Source: Aplidium turbinatum
Lineage: Eukaryota > Chordata > Ascidiacea > Aplousobranchia > Polyclinidae
DNA: 64,000 nucleotides
Assembly: GCA_918807975.1 (NCBI GenBank)
Contig: OU964922.1
Location: 6,895,501 to 6,959,500 of the forward strand
Direction of reading: 5' to 3'
Shown: piece by piece, positions 47,901-58,655 of the stretch
Layout: each line of letters begins with the position of its first letter
Position numbering within the stretch: position 1 is the stretch's first letter
Notes under the pieces: generated by a model
The model's database searches: none
Told to the model about the DNA's origin: nothing
Seen by the model: only the letters and a program-made list of their open reading frames with translations
Position numbers and translations under genes: made by a program

Positions 47901-50900
47901 ACATTGCTTTCCCTATGCCACCTTAGCATGGTGTACATTCAATTTAATGCATTGGGTGAAGACCACTCGGCTGATTTCACTGGGTAGGTTATGTCACAAT
48001 AATTTGGGTGATTTAAACACAACATGTTAGTTTTCGTAGCAAATGTCAATAAGGTCTATCTATACTTTTTTTTTAAATCAAAATTTTCCATACCAGAGAA
48101 GCACTTCATCAATATATCTACAAGTTGAAGCATTGGTGCAATGGAAAATACGCTATTTGTTCTGCAACTGTGAGCTAATAACCGTTACTTGAGTTCATGG
48201 TTAAATTGATCAAAAGTTTTGTAATTTTGCGGTTTTGAAGTGTCTGTTTTGAACTGAACAAGGCACCTATAAGTTAACCTGTGTTAAGTGATTCACCGAA
48301 GACCAGCTTTTTAGGTTAATGGACCTTCACTTTCCTAAATTTGTTTAATTTTTAACAGACCGATTAGCAGCATTAACTTTGTAGTTTTGCTTCCATTTTC
48401 GCTTTCACACCTCTTTATAATGATTATTGTATTGTAAACCATTGTTGGTTGAAAAATGTATGCACAGATCACAAATATATAGTATAAAAATACATAAAAT
48501 CGTTGAATTGTTTGCATCCTTTTGTGTTCCTTCTGTTCAAAACCTATTTGTGCTTTGTACAACAACTACAACATATCTATTGTTTGATTGAGGGAGCAAA
48601 TAACAAAGGTCAAAAACGTATTTTAAAAGCTTTAGTCTACAAACTTGACACACTGTTCTGAAATTATAACTATGTAACTCTATTTAGCATCATCATTTGT
48701 CACTGTTTGAGTTATTTAGCTAGCTAATATAGGTTGGAATATACAGTAAGATCATTTATACTTTGCAGGCCCATTATGATTATAACACAACGAGTAACAT
48801 CATTGGCGTTCAGCATAAAAGATGGTAAGAACTGTCAATGAAAATCAATTTTGTCAACATGAATTTCTATTGTTTTATAAATGATACTTGTATTTTTATA
48901 TTGTGTTATGATTTTTGATTTGTGCAAATGTCATATATTTTTCTGACTTTTCAGGGCTCGGTTCAGACGAACTTGGAGAACATCAAAAGAAATACGCCGT
49001 CAGGTAATTTTGTCTAAAGCAACCACAAAATTGTTGAAGTGTGGCTTTTATCTTCAGCTTTACACCATCATTACACAGAACTTTTGGTTTTTGGATTATG
49101 GAATGAAAAATTTCAACTTAAACAAGTGAAATAATTCCATATTTCACCCAGCCATGATTTTCCAGGAAAATTCCTTCATTTCCTGAATACTTCGCCTATG
49201 CGTTCAACTTCCTCGGCGTCCTGTGTGGACCGTTCGCTTTTTATAATGATTTGATGCCTTGTCTGTCCAAGAAGAAGTTCAGTGAAAAGGTAAAACCTTG
49301 ATATTTTAGAAGTTTCAATGACAATGCATTTGTTGTCTTTAGGACCTGTAGCCTTAGTATCAACTTTGACATTAACTGTAATATCAACATCTTTGGAATG
49401 AATTTTGTAGTATTGCGTGTCCAAAATGTTTCAATTTTCTTTCGCCTTTGTGTAAGAGAATTTTGTTTGTCTTGCATCAATCGCAAGGCAACGGCCACAC
49501 TACAGTATACAGGTTTAATTTGATAATCAAGAAATAATTAAAAAAATCAAGCTTGTTTGTTTCAGGCCAAAGACGATCAAACTCCGGCTGCTCCAGTGAA
49601 GGTGAGCCAATGGTTATGAGTTTAACTATTGTTGGTTGAAAAAAAGTTGAAAAGGTTGAAAGTGTTTAGATAGTAATAACTATATTTGATATATGTATTT
49701 TGTATATGTCTATTTATTCAAAAAGTGCAACAGCTCCTCAGCGTATCAGTTGTTCGAAAAGTGGAAATTATATGGAAAAAATATCATGAACATTGGTAAC
49801 ATGTTATATTTTCTGCTATGTACCGAATGTGAAGCTTAGCTATTGAAATAAATTCGATAAGTTGATCAATTAATGTCACCACATTTGTGCATTCTATGTT
49901 CAAAAACCAAGGGTTTCATTTATAAGCGCCTGATTCCATTGGTGTGTGTGCTGTGGTGTACTCTTGTATTTGGCGACTAAAGCGAAGCTAAGTCCTTATG
50001 TGAATCTAGAAGTTTTGTAAATAAACTACCATCTTAGCCAGTTCAAAATCAGTCCTTTTTACATTGATCCAACGTCTACAAGCATTAAAACAATACTAAA
50101 AGGAATAATTTGTTGTCTGGGTTATTGATGAGATTATGTTCCATCCCCCAGATCGTGCTTACAAAACTTGCATTCTCGATGATTTTCATTTTTCTCTATT
50201 GGACTGGCACCAAGGCCTTACCGACCAGAAGAAATATAAGTAAGTAGCCATGATGCATCGGAAGTTTCACCGTTAAATTGAATCTTAAGTTTGCCCCAGA
50301 CAGCAAAATCCGTCATTTTTACATTGATTCAACGTCTTGTAAAAATGACGGATTTTGCTGTCTGGGGCACAACGATTTATTAATAAGGTTGTTTTATCAT
50401 TTTCTCTGTCAATGTCTTCGTCAGAGCATTACACGCATGCAGAGTGCAGACGTTGATAATTGATTTGATGTAAAAAGGGTTAGTTTTGCTTTCTGGTTGT
50501 GTGCGCTCTTACTAAAATGTTAATGGACGACGACCTTTAGATCAAAAGAAAGTGACTGTAATTTACCGGTTCGTTGTTTCTTGTTCATAGAGATTTACTT
50601 TTCATAGCAATTGTTTTACTTGTGTAAATACGTATTTGGGCCTTTGTAAATATTTTGATTTTATGAATAGAACACTTCGACTATTAATGTCCAATATTGG
50701 CGATTTGAAATTAAAGTTAAACTTTAACATCCCAGTGACTACTTTACCGACATTTTACGTTATTATAGCATCAGGAGATGTTTTTAAGAGATCTTTGGTT
50801 TCTAAATGCTCACGCCCTTTTGTGTTCTATCAAAAGCAACTTGTGCTTCAAACAAAAGATCCATTGTTTGATCAATGAACCGCAATGCAAAGCTACAGGC

Positions 50901-53900
50901 TCTTTTCATTTTGTCTAAAAGTTACTTCTTTGTTTAGATGAGGATTTCATCACAAGCTCGTCCATCTCGTACAGGATCCTCTATCTTTATGTTTCGTTAT
51001 TCATTGCCAGAGCGAAGTTCTATGGCGCGTGGTTGTTCGGTAAGGTTTATTCATTTTTATGAAATCGATCAAGTCAGAAAACGAGACTCTTTTTACGTTG
51101 ATCTTCAGACGTTAAATCAATGTAAAGAGGGTCTGATTTACTGAGTGGGTGGTTCCACAGTTGTCAAGAGTCAAACAAAAAAGCAAACCAATCATGATAA
51201 CGTTCGCTGCAGAGTGTTTTCCCCGAAACTGAAAATCTGTTTTGAAGTTTATAGATTCTCCGCACCCTTGTGAAAGGTTTGAATTGCCGCTTTTCACATA
51301 CCGTGTCCGCTTTAAGCACACGGTTAGTCAATGCCAACAACAATGCCAGCAAACCATCACCTGAGTGAGATCATTTTAAACAATGCGCGAAACTTTGATC
51401 ATTCCTCAAGAGTGACATTTTTACGTCTGTTCTACGTTTGATGACGTTGTGTGGGCTAGTGGTTGAAGTTGTAGTCATCTGTAAACCTAGCAGCAAGACG
51501 ACATGCAAACAAAATAGTTAGTTCTTCACGTGACCCGTGCTGTAATCCAATCCGTACAGTAGCAAATGCAGATAAGCAGATAATTTTCATGGTAGGGTTT
51601 GGATTTCATATCGACGCTCGCACTCTGACCCAGACAACAAAATTGTCTGCAGACGTTGAATCAATGTAAAATGGTATATTTTTTGTCTGAGGAGGTAGTT
51701 AAATTGTAGTTGTTTGCTGTTTTCACGGCTGAAAGGAAAATAAGTCCAAAAACAAACGCAATTCCTCTGAACTATCATGCTATCGTGGATCAACGGCTTC
51801 GTATCAGAAGTCATGCTTTGAAGGCAACGTCTCAGCAAATCACTTCATTTTTACGTCGCACAGACGTTGAATCAATGTAAAATTGAACTACTATGCTGGC
51901 TTGGTACCAGCAGTGTATTATGAGAACACAATTTTACATTGTTTTAAACTAGCCTACAGTGATCAGCATAATGGGTAAGCAGTAAGCACGCAAGTTAGCT
52001 TGACAGGCCACCTGCGTATTTCAAATGCAACACCAACAAAGACGATTAGCACTGGCGGCATTCTTCATCAGCTATATTAATTGAGACTGGAGAGAATGCG
52101 ATTCCTTTGTGTATGTCGTCACTCAGTCGGCGAATCAGACCTTTGCAGATGTTGAATCAATGTCACAAACGACTGATTTGCTGGTAAGGCCACCATGCAA
52201 ACTTTATTATTGACTCCTTTGATCAAGCAAGCTGCCTTTTCTCAACAGCATTGCTTTTTTTCGGAGTTCCAAATTCTTTATTAAAACCTGTAATAAGAAC
52301 AAAGGTGTGGCTTTTTAGCGTTCTGTTGGACAGACCTTTGTTGTTGATCATAGTCAAATGTTTGTAACAATTGACATGACAAGTGTTCTTCTGTGATTGT
52401 GCGTAACGTAAAGTGACGTTCAGTTACGTATTTTCTTCATTTGAACAGCGGACGCCGTCCACAATGGCGCCGGTGTCGGCTACAACGGGCGCGATCACGC
52501 TGGAGAAGCCCGGTGGGATTTGGTTTCCAACGTTCATATCTTCAACATTGAGGTAAGGAAGCTTCTTTGGCTGCTCTGCTAGATGACTTAAGCAGCCAGC
52601 AAATCACGTTAAATCTATGTAGAAAGGACTGAATTGCTGCGTTGGTTGAAAACTGAAGTTGGATTTTATCTGCTGACCTGTGCATGACTGACTGACTCTT
52701 TTCATAAATCATGAACTGACTGTTGAATATCAATATAAAATGTTACAAATCATCAAAGCCTGACAGGCAGAAAAAGGGTTATTTATTTTTTAACATGTTT
52801 CTTGAAATATGATATTGAAAGCTTGGTAAAAAATGCTAAACACTCGTTGTACGTCGAAGCTCTACTTTTCTCTGCACTTGTAAATTTCATTTTTGTTATA
52901 AAAGACTCCATCCTCTTACATTCAACTTGCTACACTGTATTGGTGTCTAGTTAGTTACACGTTGGGTAACTTTACACTTGATTGTCCAAGCCTGCTTAAG
53001 TGCTTAACATCCCTCATCCCAATCATCAAGCTTGATACAGCGTTATCATTAACCGATATTATGTTTGCTTTGCAGTTTGCCACCGGGTTGAAATCTTACA
53101 TCGACAATTGGAACATCGCCACCGTTAAGTGGATCAGACAGTAAGTCTAATCCGTCACTTTTGCATTGATTCGACGTCTGATTCTGAAGTGTTTAATGTT
53201 GCAGTTACAGATTTTTGTGATTGCTCACTTAAGAAGTGTTCGATCAAGCTGCAATTGATTATATTTTAACTGAAAAAAAATAAATATAACAAAAAACTAT
53301 TCCTACCGAGCACCTATTTAGACAGCAAAATCCGTCAATTTCATGTTGATTCAAAGTCTGTAGACGTTGGATCAATGTAAAAATGACGTATTTTGTTCTT
53401 TGGGTATGGACTGAACTTGCGGAATGGCCCGTTTCGGTGAGTCCGATTTGGTGAGTCCGATTCGGTGAGTCCGATTCGGTGAGTCCGATCCCTTAACGGG
53501 GGATTTTTTCAATTTTTTTTTAAAATTATCCGGTACCGTAGCCTAATTATCATTGCCGTTTTAGGGTTAGGGGTTAGAGGTTAGGAACTCACCGAATCAG
53601 ACTCACCGAATCGGACTCACCGAATAGTAGCAGACCCCTGAACTTGTGCATGGCTTGCAATAATTTTAATAAATCTCAGTTCGGTTGATACAAAGTGACA
53701 CAAGAATTAAAGGAAAACCACTGACATTACCCGCGTTCCCAGTGATGTAAAGCAAATGTATTCACATGAACATCATTACGTTAACCGAGATATTTTATTC
53801 AACAGCGTATCCTACGACCGCCTCCACCCGAACCACCGAACACTAGCCAGCTTTCTGCTGTCTGCATTATGGCACGGGTTCTTCCCCGGCTACTACGTCA

Positions 53901-56900
53901 TGTTTCTCACCTGCCACGGGTTCTTGCTTGTCCAACGTAAGGTGAGCTGGGTTGCGCTATATTTACGTTTGTGTGATCTTTGATATCGTTGAAACAACAT
54001 CATTTGTATCATTGCTAAGTAAGATTTGTCGATTTGGAAAGCAACGGGAAATCATTATAGCTTTTATCGGAAATTTTATCCCTGCCACATCAGGGTCCGA
54101 TCCGCCAAATAGCCCTGGGAGAGGGAGGGGGCGATTTCAAGGAAACACATTGATGTGTAGGTCCGCATTAATCCGACCTTGCAAAGTACACGGGAATAAG
54201 TTACTTTTTCGTGTTTTAGGGGGAGGATTGCCCCCTCCCGGATCTGCTAATGTGCCGCATCCAATCAACCAATCAATTAACTAGCTTAAGTTTTCATCGC
54301 CGGTCATTGTTATTTCTTTATTTCGGCTGACCTAACCGTTTAAAGAATTCCAATTTCTATTAAGTTAGTGTTAATAGAACTGATTAGGAAATGTCAGAAA
54401 AAGTACAACAGTGTTAAACAATTGATTCATATAAAGGTTTAACAATTACCGGTATTGTATTAAGCACGAAGTATAATTTTTCCCAAACACTTGCTGTTTG
54501 AATCCATTGCAAATGTTGGCCAGTGTAGGCCAGATCAAGACGACCCAAACAGCTGTCCGCTGCTTGCTAGCTACGAATATGCAAGCTTGTGTACTGAAGA
54601 CATTGCGTCACTGTGTAAACTACGCCATGGTTTTGCTTCAATGGTTGCAGTTATTTTCCCCTCAGCAGCTTGGCATGAGTAATATGAGATTTCTTGCGAA
54701 TGAATTTACGTTTTTTTTTGAAAAATATGCTTTTAAAATTTGCAACCTGAGTAAGAGTTCAAAAATTTCTATAATCCTGTATTTGCGCAAGCTTCGTCTT
54801 AAATTCGTCGTAGATTCGTCGTAGATTCGTCGTAAAATCGTCTCTGGCTTTTAGTAACCTTTGTAATTCCAATCATTCTATTTATAGCGAGCAAACTGGC
54901 GATATGTTGACGTATTGAGCCTGACTTGAAGTAATCTTCTATATCGGAATGAAATATAATACGCTCCAAGCGTTCTGTTTGTCTACGTTGCTAAGCGCAC
55001 AAATCGATTTGTGGTCTGCGCAAGTCCAAACGCTGTATAAAGTCATCATTGTTTATTTCCGTATCATAAAGCAAAGCGATTTAATTTGTGAAAGCGAAGT
55101 CTTTTCATAGAAACAGGATACATAGCAGATCTTCCAGTCAGAGTTATTTCAAATTTGTCCACCAACCAGGCTCGACGCGTCATTCGACCGATCTTCCAGA
55201 CCACAACCGCTCGTCGCTATATTTACGACATCGCCACTTGCTTGGCTACCCAGCTGCTCATCTCCTACTCTGCTCTGTCTTTCATTGTACTGGAATGGAC
55301 CGGTTCAATCCAGTTTTACAAGTAAGGCTGATTTGTAGAAGAACGTTGCTGGCCTGGTGACTTCTGCGGCAACACTTTGATTGACAGCTCCGTGTAGTGT
55401 ATAACTTCATGTAGTCATTTGATGTCCACATAGCATTGTTCACAAGAACGATTATAAAGTTTGCCTGCTCACTCTTGTGTGCTGCAAATTTGCTTGGTTG
55501 TATGCCTCACAGCCTATCTATAAATGTCAAGTCCATCAACGTGCATTTTAATTGCGGTACTCAATGAACGGTATTTATGTTCAAGCAGCAAAATTGTAAT
55601 AGAAAGCTATGCTTTGAATCCCGTCTCCGTCGCAGAGGTGCATAAGAATGTTACGCTGTCCCAACGGCTAGTTGGAATTTGTTCCATAAAGCCGATTCGT
55701 TAACCCAGGGGTGTGCAACGTGCGGCCCGCGGGCCAATTGTGGCCCGCGAAGAAAAATTGTGCGGCCCCCCAACATCTGCCAATTTTGAATTGTGTGCAG
55801 CTCGTGCAACGTGTTTATAATTTAGTTTAGTCTGGCATGTGTGAACAATTCATTGTGGAGTGGATTATTGTAGATTTCGCATCTTCTGTTAACCATTTTA
55901 GAAATCTCCCACCGGCCACCGCTAATCCATTGTATTTAATTATTTGGAATATACAAATGTATGGTCACATAAAAGGCATTGTGAACAAATTACGACTTTG
56001 GAAAGCTCACGTACTGACAGGAAATCTTTTCCACTTTCCAACTTTGAGAGACTATGGAATGCATCCTGAGAAGAAAACTAAATTTGGAGACCAACTTGAA
56101 AAATTGTTGAATGAATTTTTGGCTCCTTTCAAGGACTTGAAATCTCATGAACATTTGTTTGGTATATTCACTTCGCCATTCAACACAGATATTAACAAAG
56201 CACCAGCAGATATAATTTGGACTGATTGATCTTCAAGAGAAAACGGATTTGAAAGCAAAGTATTTAGAAATGAATCTTGGCAATTTTTGCCGAAAACATC
56301 TCAACCAAGATGACTTTCCACATTTCAAAAAATCCATAGCTTCAAAAATGGCTCTTTTTGGCTCAACGTATTTGTGCGACCAAATTTTGCTAAAACGGGC
56401 GTCATGAAATCTCCCTATCGATAGGTTCTGACAGACGAACACTTGGAAAATGGACTTCAAATTGCCAGCACTTCCATTAAAGTAAATTTGGAAAAATCCG
56501 TCGGGAAAATAAGCCAGCTGCAAACTTCTCACTGAACTCGTTTAAAGACGGTGTGACGATAAATTTAAATAGCAGTTTTCTTCAGAAATTTAGGCTATGT
56601 GTCTTAACTTATTATTTCTGCAAGGAGATAACTCCTCATAATGCCATAAGAATAATATGAATAACAAAAAAACTACTTGTTTGTGCCTGCAACTACTAGA
56701 AATCATATGTTAAATAAACGTGCGGCCCGCGGTTTCACCCAGTTATTTATATCTGGCCCTCCTGTAATAAATGTTGCACACCCCTGCGTTAACCCGTTTG
56801 GTTAGAGCTTATATAATTTAAGAGGACCGCCATTGAACCAAAGATCTTTGATGATCCAGCTTTGCATATCCTAGCTAGAAAATCAGTCCTTTTTCAGTTG

Positions 56901-57193
56901 TTTTCAGACGTTGAATCAATGTAAAAATAGACTGACTTCCTAGCTGAAGTCATGTCATGCACATTCCCAAACTGACCACCCTACTTCTTTCCAGATCGGT
57001 CTGGTTCGTCGGTCACGCCATCGGCATATTCCTATACTTAGTCATACCCAACCGCAAATCCAATAAGTCGACTTCCCCAAACGAAAATGGAGCTTCGAGC
57101 ATTTCATCTCCAGTCGAAGCAGTGAACCATGACTTCACTAAACATTCAGTCATGCGTGAAGAGAATGGACACCGTCACTTGAGGCATCGTTGA
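44944..57193 (+). CDS. MBOAT1/2: Lysophospholipid acyltransferase, MBOAT1/2 family, 15 exons
   Basis: Exons: 44944-45015, 45105-45250, 47613-47690, 47879-47983, 48769-48824, 48955-49003, 49166-49289, 49566-49601, 50152-50239, 50938-51039, 52449-52552, 53076-53140, 53806-53941, 55170-55321, 56995-57193. All introns are GT-AG and the joined frame is 1512 nt, 503 residues, near the size of human MBOAT1 (495) and MBOAT2 (520). It is a multi-pass ER membrane enzyme that transfers acyl chains from acyl-CoA to lysophospholipids (Lands cycle; lysoPE, lysoPS and lysoPC in the family). Key motifs: GPIMIITQRVTSLAFS at about 134-149, EARWDLVSN with W308-D309, IDNWN ending at N333, and LWHGFFPGYY with H365, the conserved MBOAT histidine. 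The C-terminal tail (RKSNKSTSPNENG onward) is polar and ends in HRHLRHR, unlike an ER-retrieval KKxx. The first exon is short (24 residues) but fits the family N-terminus. Intron 2 and intron 14 carry hAT elements. The substrate cannot be told from sequence. Confidence 0.93.
45290..47263 (-). mobile_element. hAT transposon in MBOAT1/2 intron 2, exact target duplication
   Basis: Ends CAGGGCTGGAAAAAATG and CATTTTTTCCAGGCCTG are inverted, and both flanks are ATTGTTGT (45282-45289, 47264-47271). Further inside, TTCCCGGGAAT occurs near both ends in inverted orientation. A minus-strand frame at 46975-46706 (NKDISNELFIHWNGPHISKC) may be a transposase remnant. At 1974 bp with no full transposase it is non-autonomous or decayed. 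Removing it would leave intron 2 at about 380 bp. Confidence 0.9.
50034..50121. mobile_element. Hairpin MITE copy (MBOAT1/2 intron 8)
   Basis: AAAATCAGTCCTTTTTACATT and GATCCAACGTCTACAAG form the left half; the right half is decayed but ends TTGTTGTCTGGG. Member of the small palindromic family described at 50293. Confidence 0.6.
50293..50368. mobile_element. Hairpin MITE, best-preserved copy
   Basis: A perfect 31-bp inverted repeat (50293-50323 with 50338-50368) around a 14-base loop, TTGATTCAACGTCT. The ends read GCCCCAGACAGC and GCTGTCTGGGGC. Related copies in the same 14-kb region usually have the fuller form, in which the centre is itself palindromic: ATTGATTCAACGTCTG then CAGACGTTGAATCAAT. 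No transposase; mobilised in trans if at all. Lies in intron 9 of MBOAT1/2. Confidence 0.85.
51091..51146. mobile_element. Hairpin MITE fragment
   Basis: TTTTTACGTTGATCTTCAGA, then CGTTAAATCAATGTAAAGAG: a diverged member of the family, right after exon 10 of MBOAT1/2. Confidence 0.55.
51629..51691. mobile_element. Hairpin MITE copy
   Basis: Starts CCCAGACAACAAAATTGTCTG, core GCAGACGTTGAATCAATGTA, ends TTTTTTGTCTGAGG. In intron 10 of MBOAT1/2. Further half copies lie at about 51846-51900, 52130-52180 and 52590-52650. Confidence 0.65.
53318..53403. mobile_element. Hairpin MITE copy
   Basis: TTAGACAGCAAAATCCGTCA at the left, the double core TTGATTCAAAGTCTG / TAGACGTTGGATCAA, and ATGACGTATTTTGTTCTTTG at the right: a nearly full-length palindrome in intron 12 of MBOAT1/2. 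A half copy touches the donor of exon 12 (53143-53180). Confidence 0.75.
53434..53624. repeat. Inverted clusters of a 16-bp tandem repeat
   Basis: TCGGTGAGTCCGATTC-type units repeat four times at 53434-53490, and the inverse unit GAATCGGACTCACCGA recurs three times at 53586-53624, with about 95 bases between. The pair could fold back on itself. It may be a foldback transposon with repetitive ends. Intron 12 of MBOAT1/2. Confidence 0.85.
54090..54275. repeat. Possible small transposon with GC-rich inverted ends
   Basis: GGGAGAGGGAGGGGGCGAT (about 54117) and ATTGCCCCCTCCCGGATC (about 54226) are imperfect inverted repeats about 90 bp apart. CAGGGTCCGATCCGCC lies outside the left one. No target duplication found. 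Intron 13 of MBOAT1/2. A short ATTCGTCGTAG tandem lies at 54795-54835. Confidence 0.35.
55706..56786 (+). mobile_element. GTF2IRD2/ZBED-like hAT in MBOAT1/2 intron 14, exact target duplication
   Basis: Ends CAGGGGTGTGCAACGTGCGG and TGTTGCACACCCCTG are inverted; flanks are CGTTAACC on both sides (55698-55705, 56787-56794). Inside, 55910-56226 encodes IVNKLRLWKAHVLTGNLFHF, KFGDQLEKLLNEFLAPFKDL and FTSPFNTDINKAPADIIW. The sequence after the stop continues in other frames with MALFGSTYLCDQILL. This order matches hAT transposases of the GTF2IRD2/EPM2AIP1/ZBED type. Internally deleted (1081 bp) and frame-broken, so inactive. Confidence 0.92.
56870..56946. mobile_element. Hairpin MITE copy
   Basis: CTAGCTAGAAAATCAGTCC at the left, core CAGACGTTGAATCAATGTAA, and GACTGACTTCCTAGCTG at the right, about 50 bases before the last exon of MBOAT1/2. 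Confidence 0.7.
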
Positions 57194-57419
57194 GTTTCTT
57201 GCAAAAGTTCTCTTCAGTTAAAAATTCGGTCAAGTTGATGCAATCAACGTAGCTTTCCGGCGGTGTTCAGTAGCCTAGAGCTTTATAAAATCTTGTTATC
57301 GAAGGTATGCCTATATTCTGTAACGTGGGTGCGAGTTGTTATATGTTTTTTCTAATCAAGTTCTACGATTGTTCATGTTTTTCACAATTAAAAAGTAATA
57401 TTTTCTATTTTATAATAAA
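57194..57419 (+). promoter_or_regulatory. MBOAT1/2 3' untranslated region and polyadenylation signals
   Basis: ATTAAA near 57388 and AATAAA at 57414-57419 follow the stop codon. The AATAAA lies inside the left edge of the 366-bp palindrome, so the transposon-derived repeat may supply the polyadenylation signal. Confidence 0.5.
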
Positions 57420-57772
57420 AGTAATTTGCGTTCTTCTGGTGACTATTTACTAGGTTACCTCCTGATGTTAAAGATGATAACTAGCTTTTGTATTTCCGAC
57501 GTTTCGTCAGTCAGCACGACTGACTTTATCAAGGTGGCTAAAACAGGTTAACACAACCTGTTCAGCAACGATGGCACAACACAACACAAAAACGTTGTGT
57601 TGTGCCATCGTTGCTGAACAGGTTGTGTTAACCTGTTTTAGCCACCTTGATAAAGTCAGTCGTGCTGACTGACGAAACGTCGGAAATACAAAAGCTAGTT
57701 ATCATCTTTAACATCAGGAGGTAACCTAGTAAATAGTCACCAGAAGAACGCAAATTACTTTTATTATAAAAT
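57407..57772. repeat. Near-perfect palindrome, 179-bp arms, Penelope-type ends
   Basis: Bases 57407-57585 and 57594-57772 are exact inverted copies by my reading, with an 8-base spacer (ACAAAAAC). Each arm contains the GACGAAACGTCGGAA-type 3' end seen in the Penelope-like elements at 2947 and 10188. The right arm runs straight into ATGCCTGGTGAACAG, the same frame start (MPGEQ) found at 10272. Inverted pseudo-LTRs at the start of a Penelope-type insertion would explain it. The lack of mismatches implies a recent origin. Confidence 0.92.
57647..57681 (+). ncRNA. Hammerhead-like motif, altered core
   Basis: TTGATAA (57647-57653) stands where CUGANGA is expected, so two normally invariant core bases differ (C3 to U, G8 to A). 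Stem II is perfect (GTCAGTC/GACTGAC), followed by GAAACGTC. Probably not self-cleaving. The mirror copy lies on the minus strand at 57498-57532. Confidence 0.5.
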
Positions 57773-57960
57773 GCCTGGTGAACAGTCTCTCTCTGTTTTT
57801 ATTTTCTATTTTGATAAAATTATTTCCATCTATCACTATCTTGTTGTTTCATATATTGATCCGCCTCTTCACGAATCCAGTGGAAGTAATTCCACGATAA
57901 CCAACGTCGCTTTCCGATTGATTCCCAGCCAACAAATCACTTCTTTTCTACATTGATCCA
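57771..57960 (+). mobile_element. Start of a Penelope-like reading frame fragment
   Basis: ATG at 57771 opens MPGEQSLSVFIFYFDK, sharing MPGEQ with 10272, and the frame runs 61 codons. Beyond the first residues I see no Penelope similarity, so the element is truncated or diverges here. A hairpin MITE begins at 57924 within the tail. Confidence 0.4.
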
Positions 57961-58078
57961 ACGCTTGCCGTGAATCTGGAGTGGTAAAAAGATAGACCCT
58001 TGGGCCCAGATGCTCACACGACGACGACGAACGCTTGCACACGTTGAATCAATGTAAAAAAAGGACTGAATTGCCGGG
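57924..58078. mobile_element. Hairpin MITE copy with enlarged loop
   Basis: Left half CCCAGCCAACAAATCACTTC ... ACATTGATCCAACGCTTG; right half ACACGTTGAATCAATGTAAA ... GGACTGAATTGCCGGG. About 70 unrelated bases separate the halves. Confidence 0.7.
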
Positions 58079-58579
58079 TGAGATATCAATTCGACCAGTC
58101 CATGATGACTTAACAAGCGGCATCCGCAGTGTCACCCAGTTGTACGATGCACCACTATGTTATTGAATTTCGTAGACCTTTATGATTATGCAACTATTCT
58201 ATCAATGTTTACGTCTTCCGTCCATCGTAACTCTTATTTCTTGTTCTGTTTTCGCAAATGAATGGTAAACACCAGAATGCGGTGATCGTAATTAATATCG
58301 AGTTGTAAACCGTGAGACTTTTTCACTTTATTTGGCTTATTGTTGCAATTTATCTGACCCTACCGTGTTTTGCAAACCTTTTTCCAACCCTAAGTTATCG
58401 ACACAGTTTTTCAGTAGTTGTTAACTTACTAATGCAGACAAACTTTCACTTTTGCATGGCATTATAGAATCGTGCAGTTCCACTTCGTAACGAAAGTGGC
58501 AATTTTTACTTCGTTTTATTTCTGTTTATTTGAATCTTGTAAGGTGCCATACCACTTTTCGTGGTTTTGGCCAAAGCCT
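58079..58579. other. No gene seen
   Basis: AT-rich intergenic DNA, with nothing recognised. Confidence 0.35.
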
Positions 58580-58655
58580 CCCTACCAAAAAACTTTGTTA
58601 ACATTGATTCTATGTCTACAGACGTTGAATCATTGTAAAAAGACCTCATTGGGCT
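58580..58655. mobile_element. Hairpin MITE copy
   Basis: TTAACATTGATTCTATGTCT, ACAGACGTTGAATCATTGTA, then AAAGACCTCATTGGGC: a diverged palindrome of the same family. Confidence 0.65.

Noticed and set aside
53942-55169. An additional MBOAT1/2 exon around 54491-54824
   Set aside because: The open frames there match no family sequence, and exon 13 joins exon 14 in frame without them.
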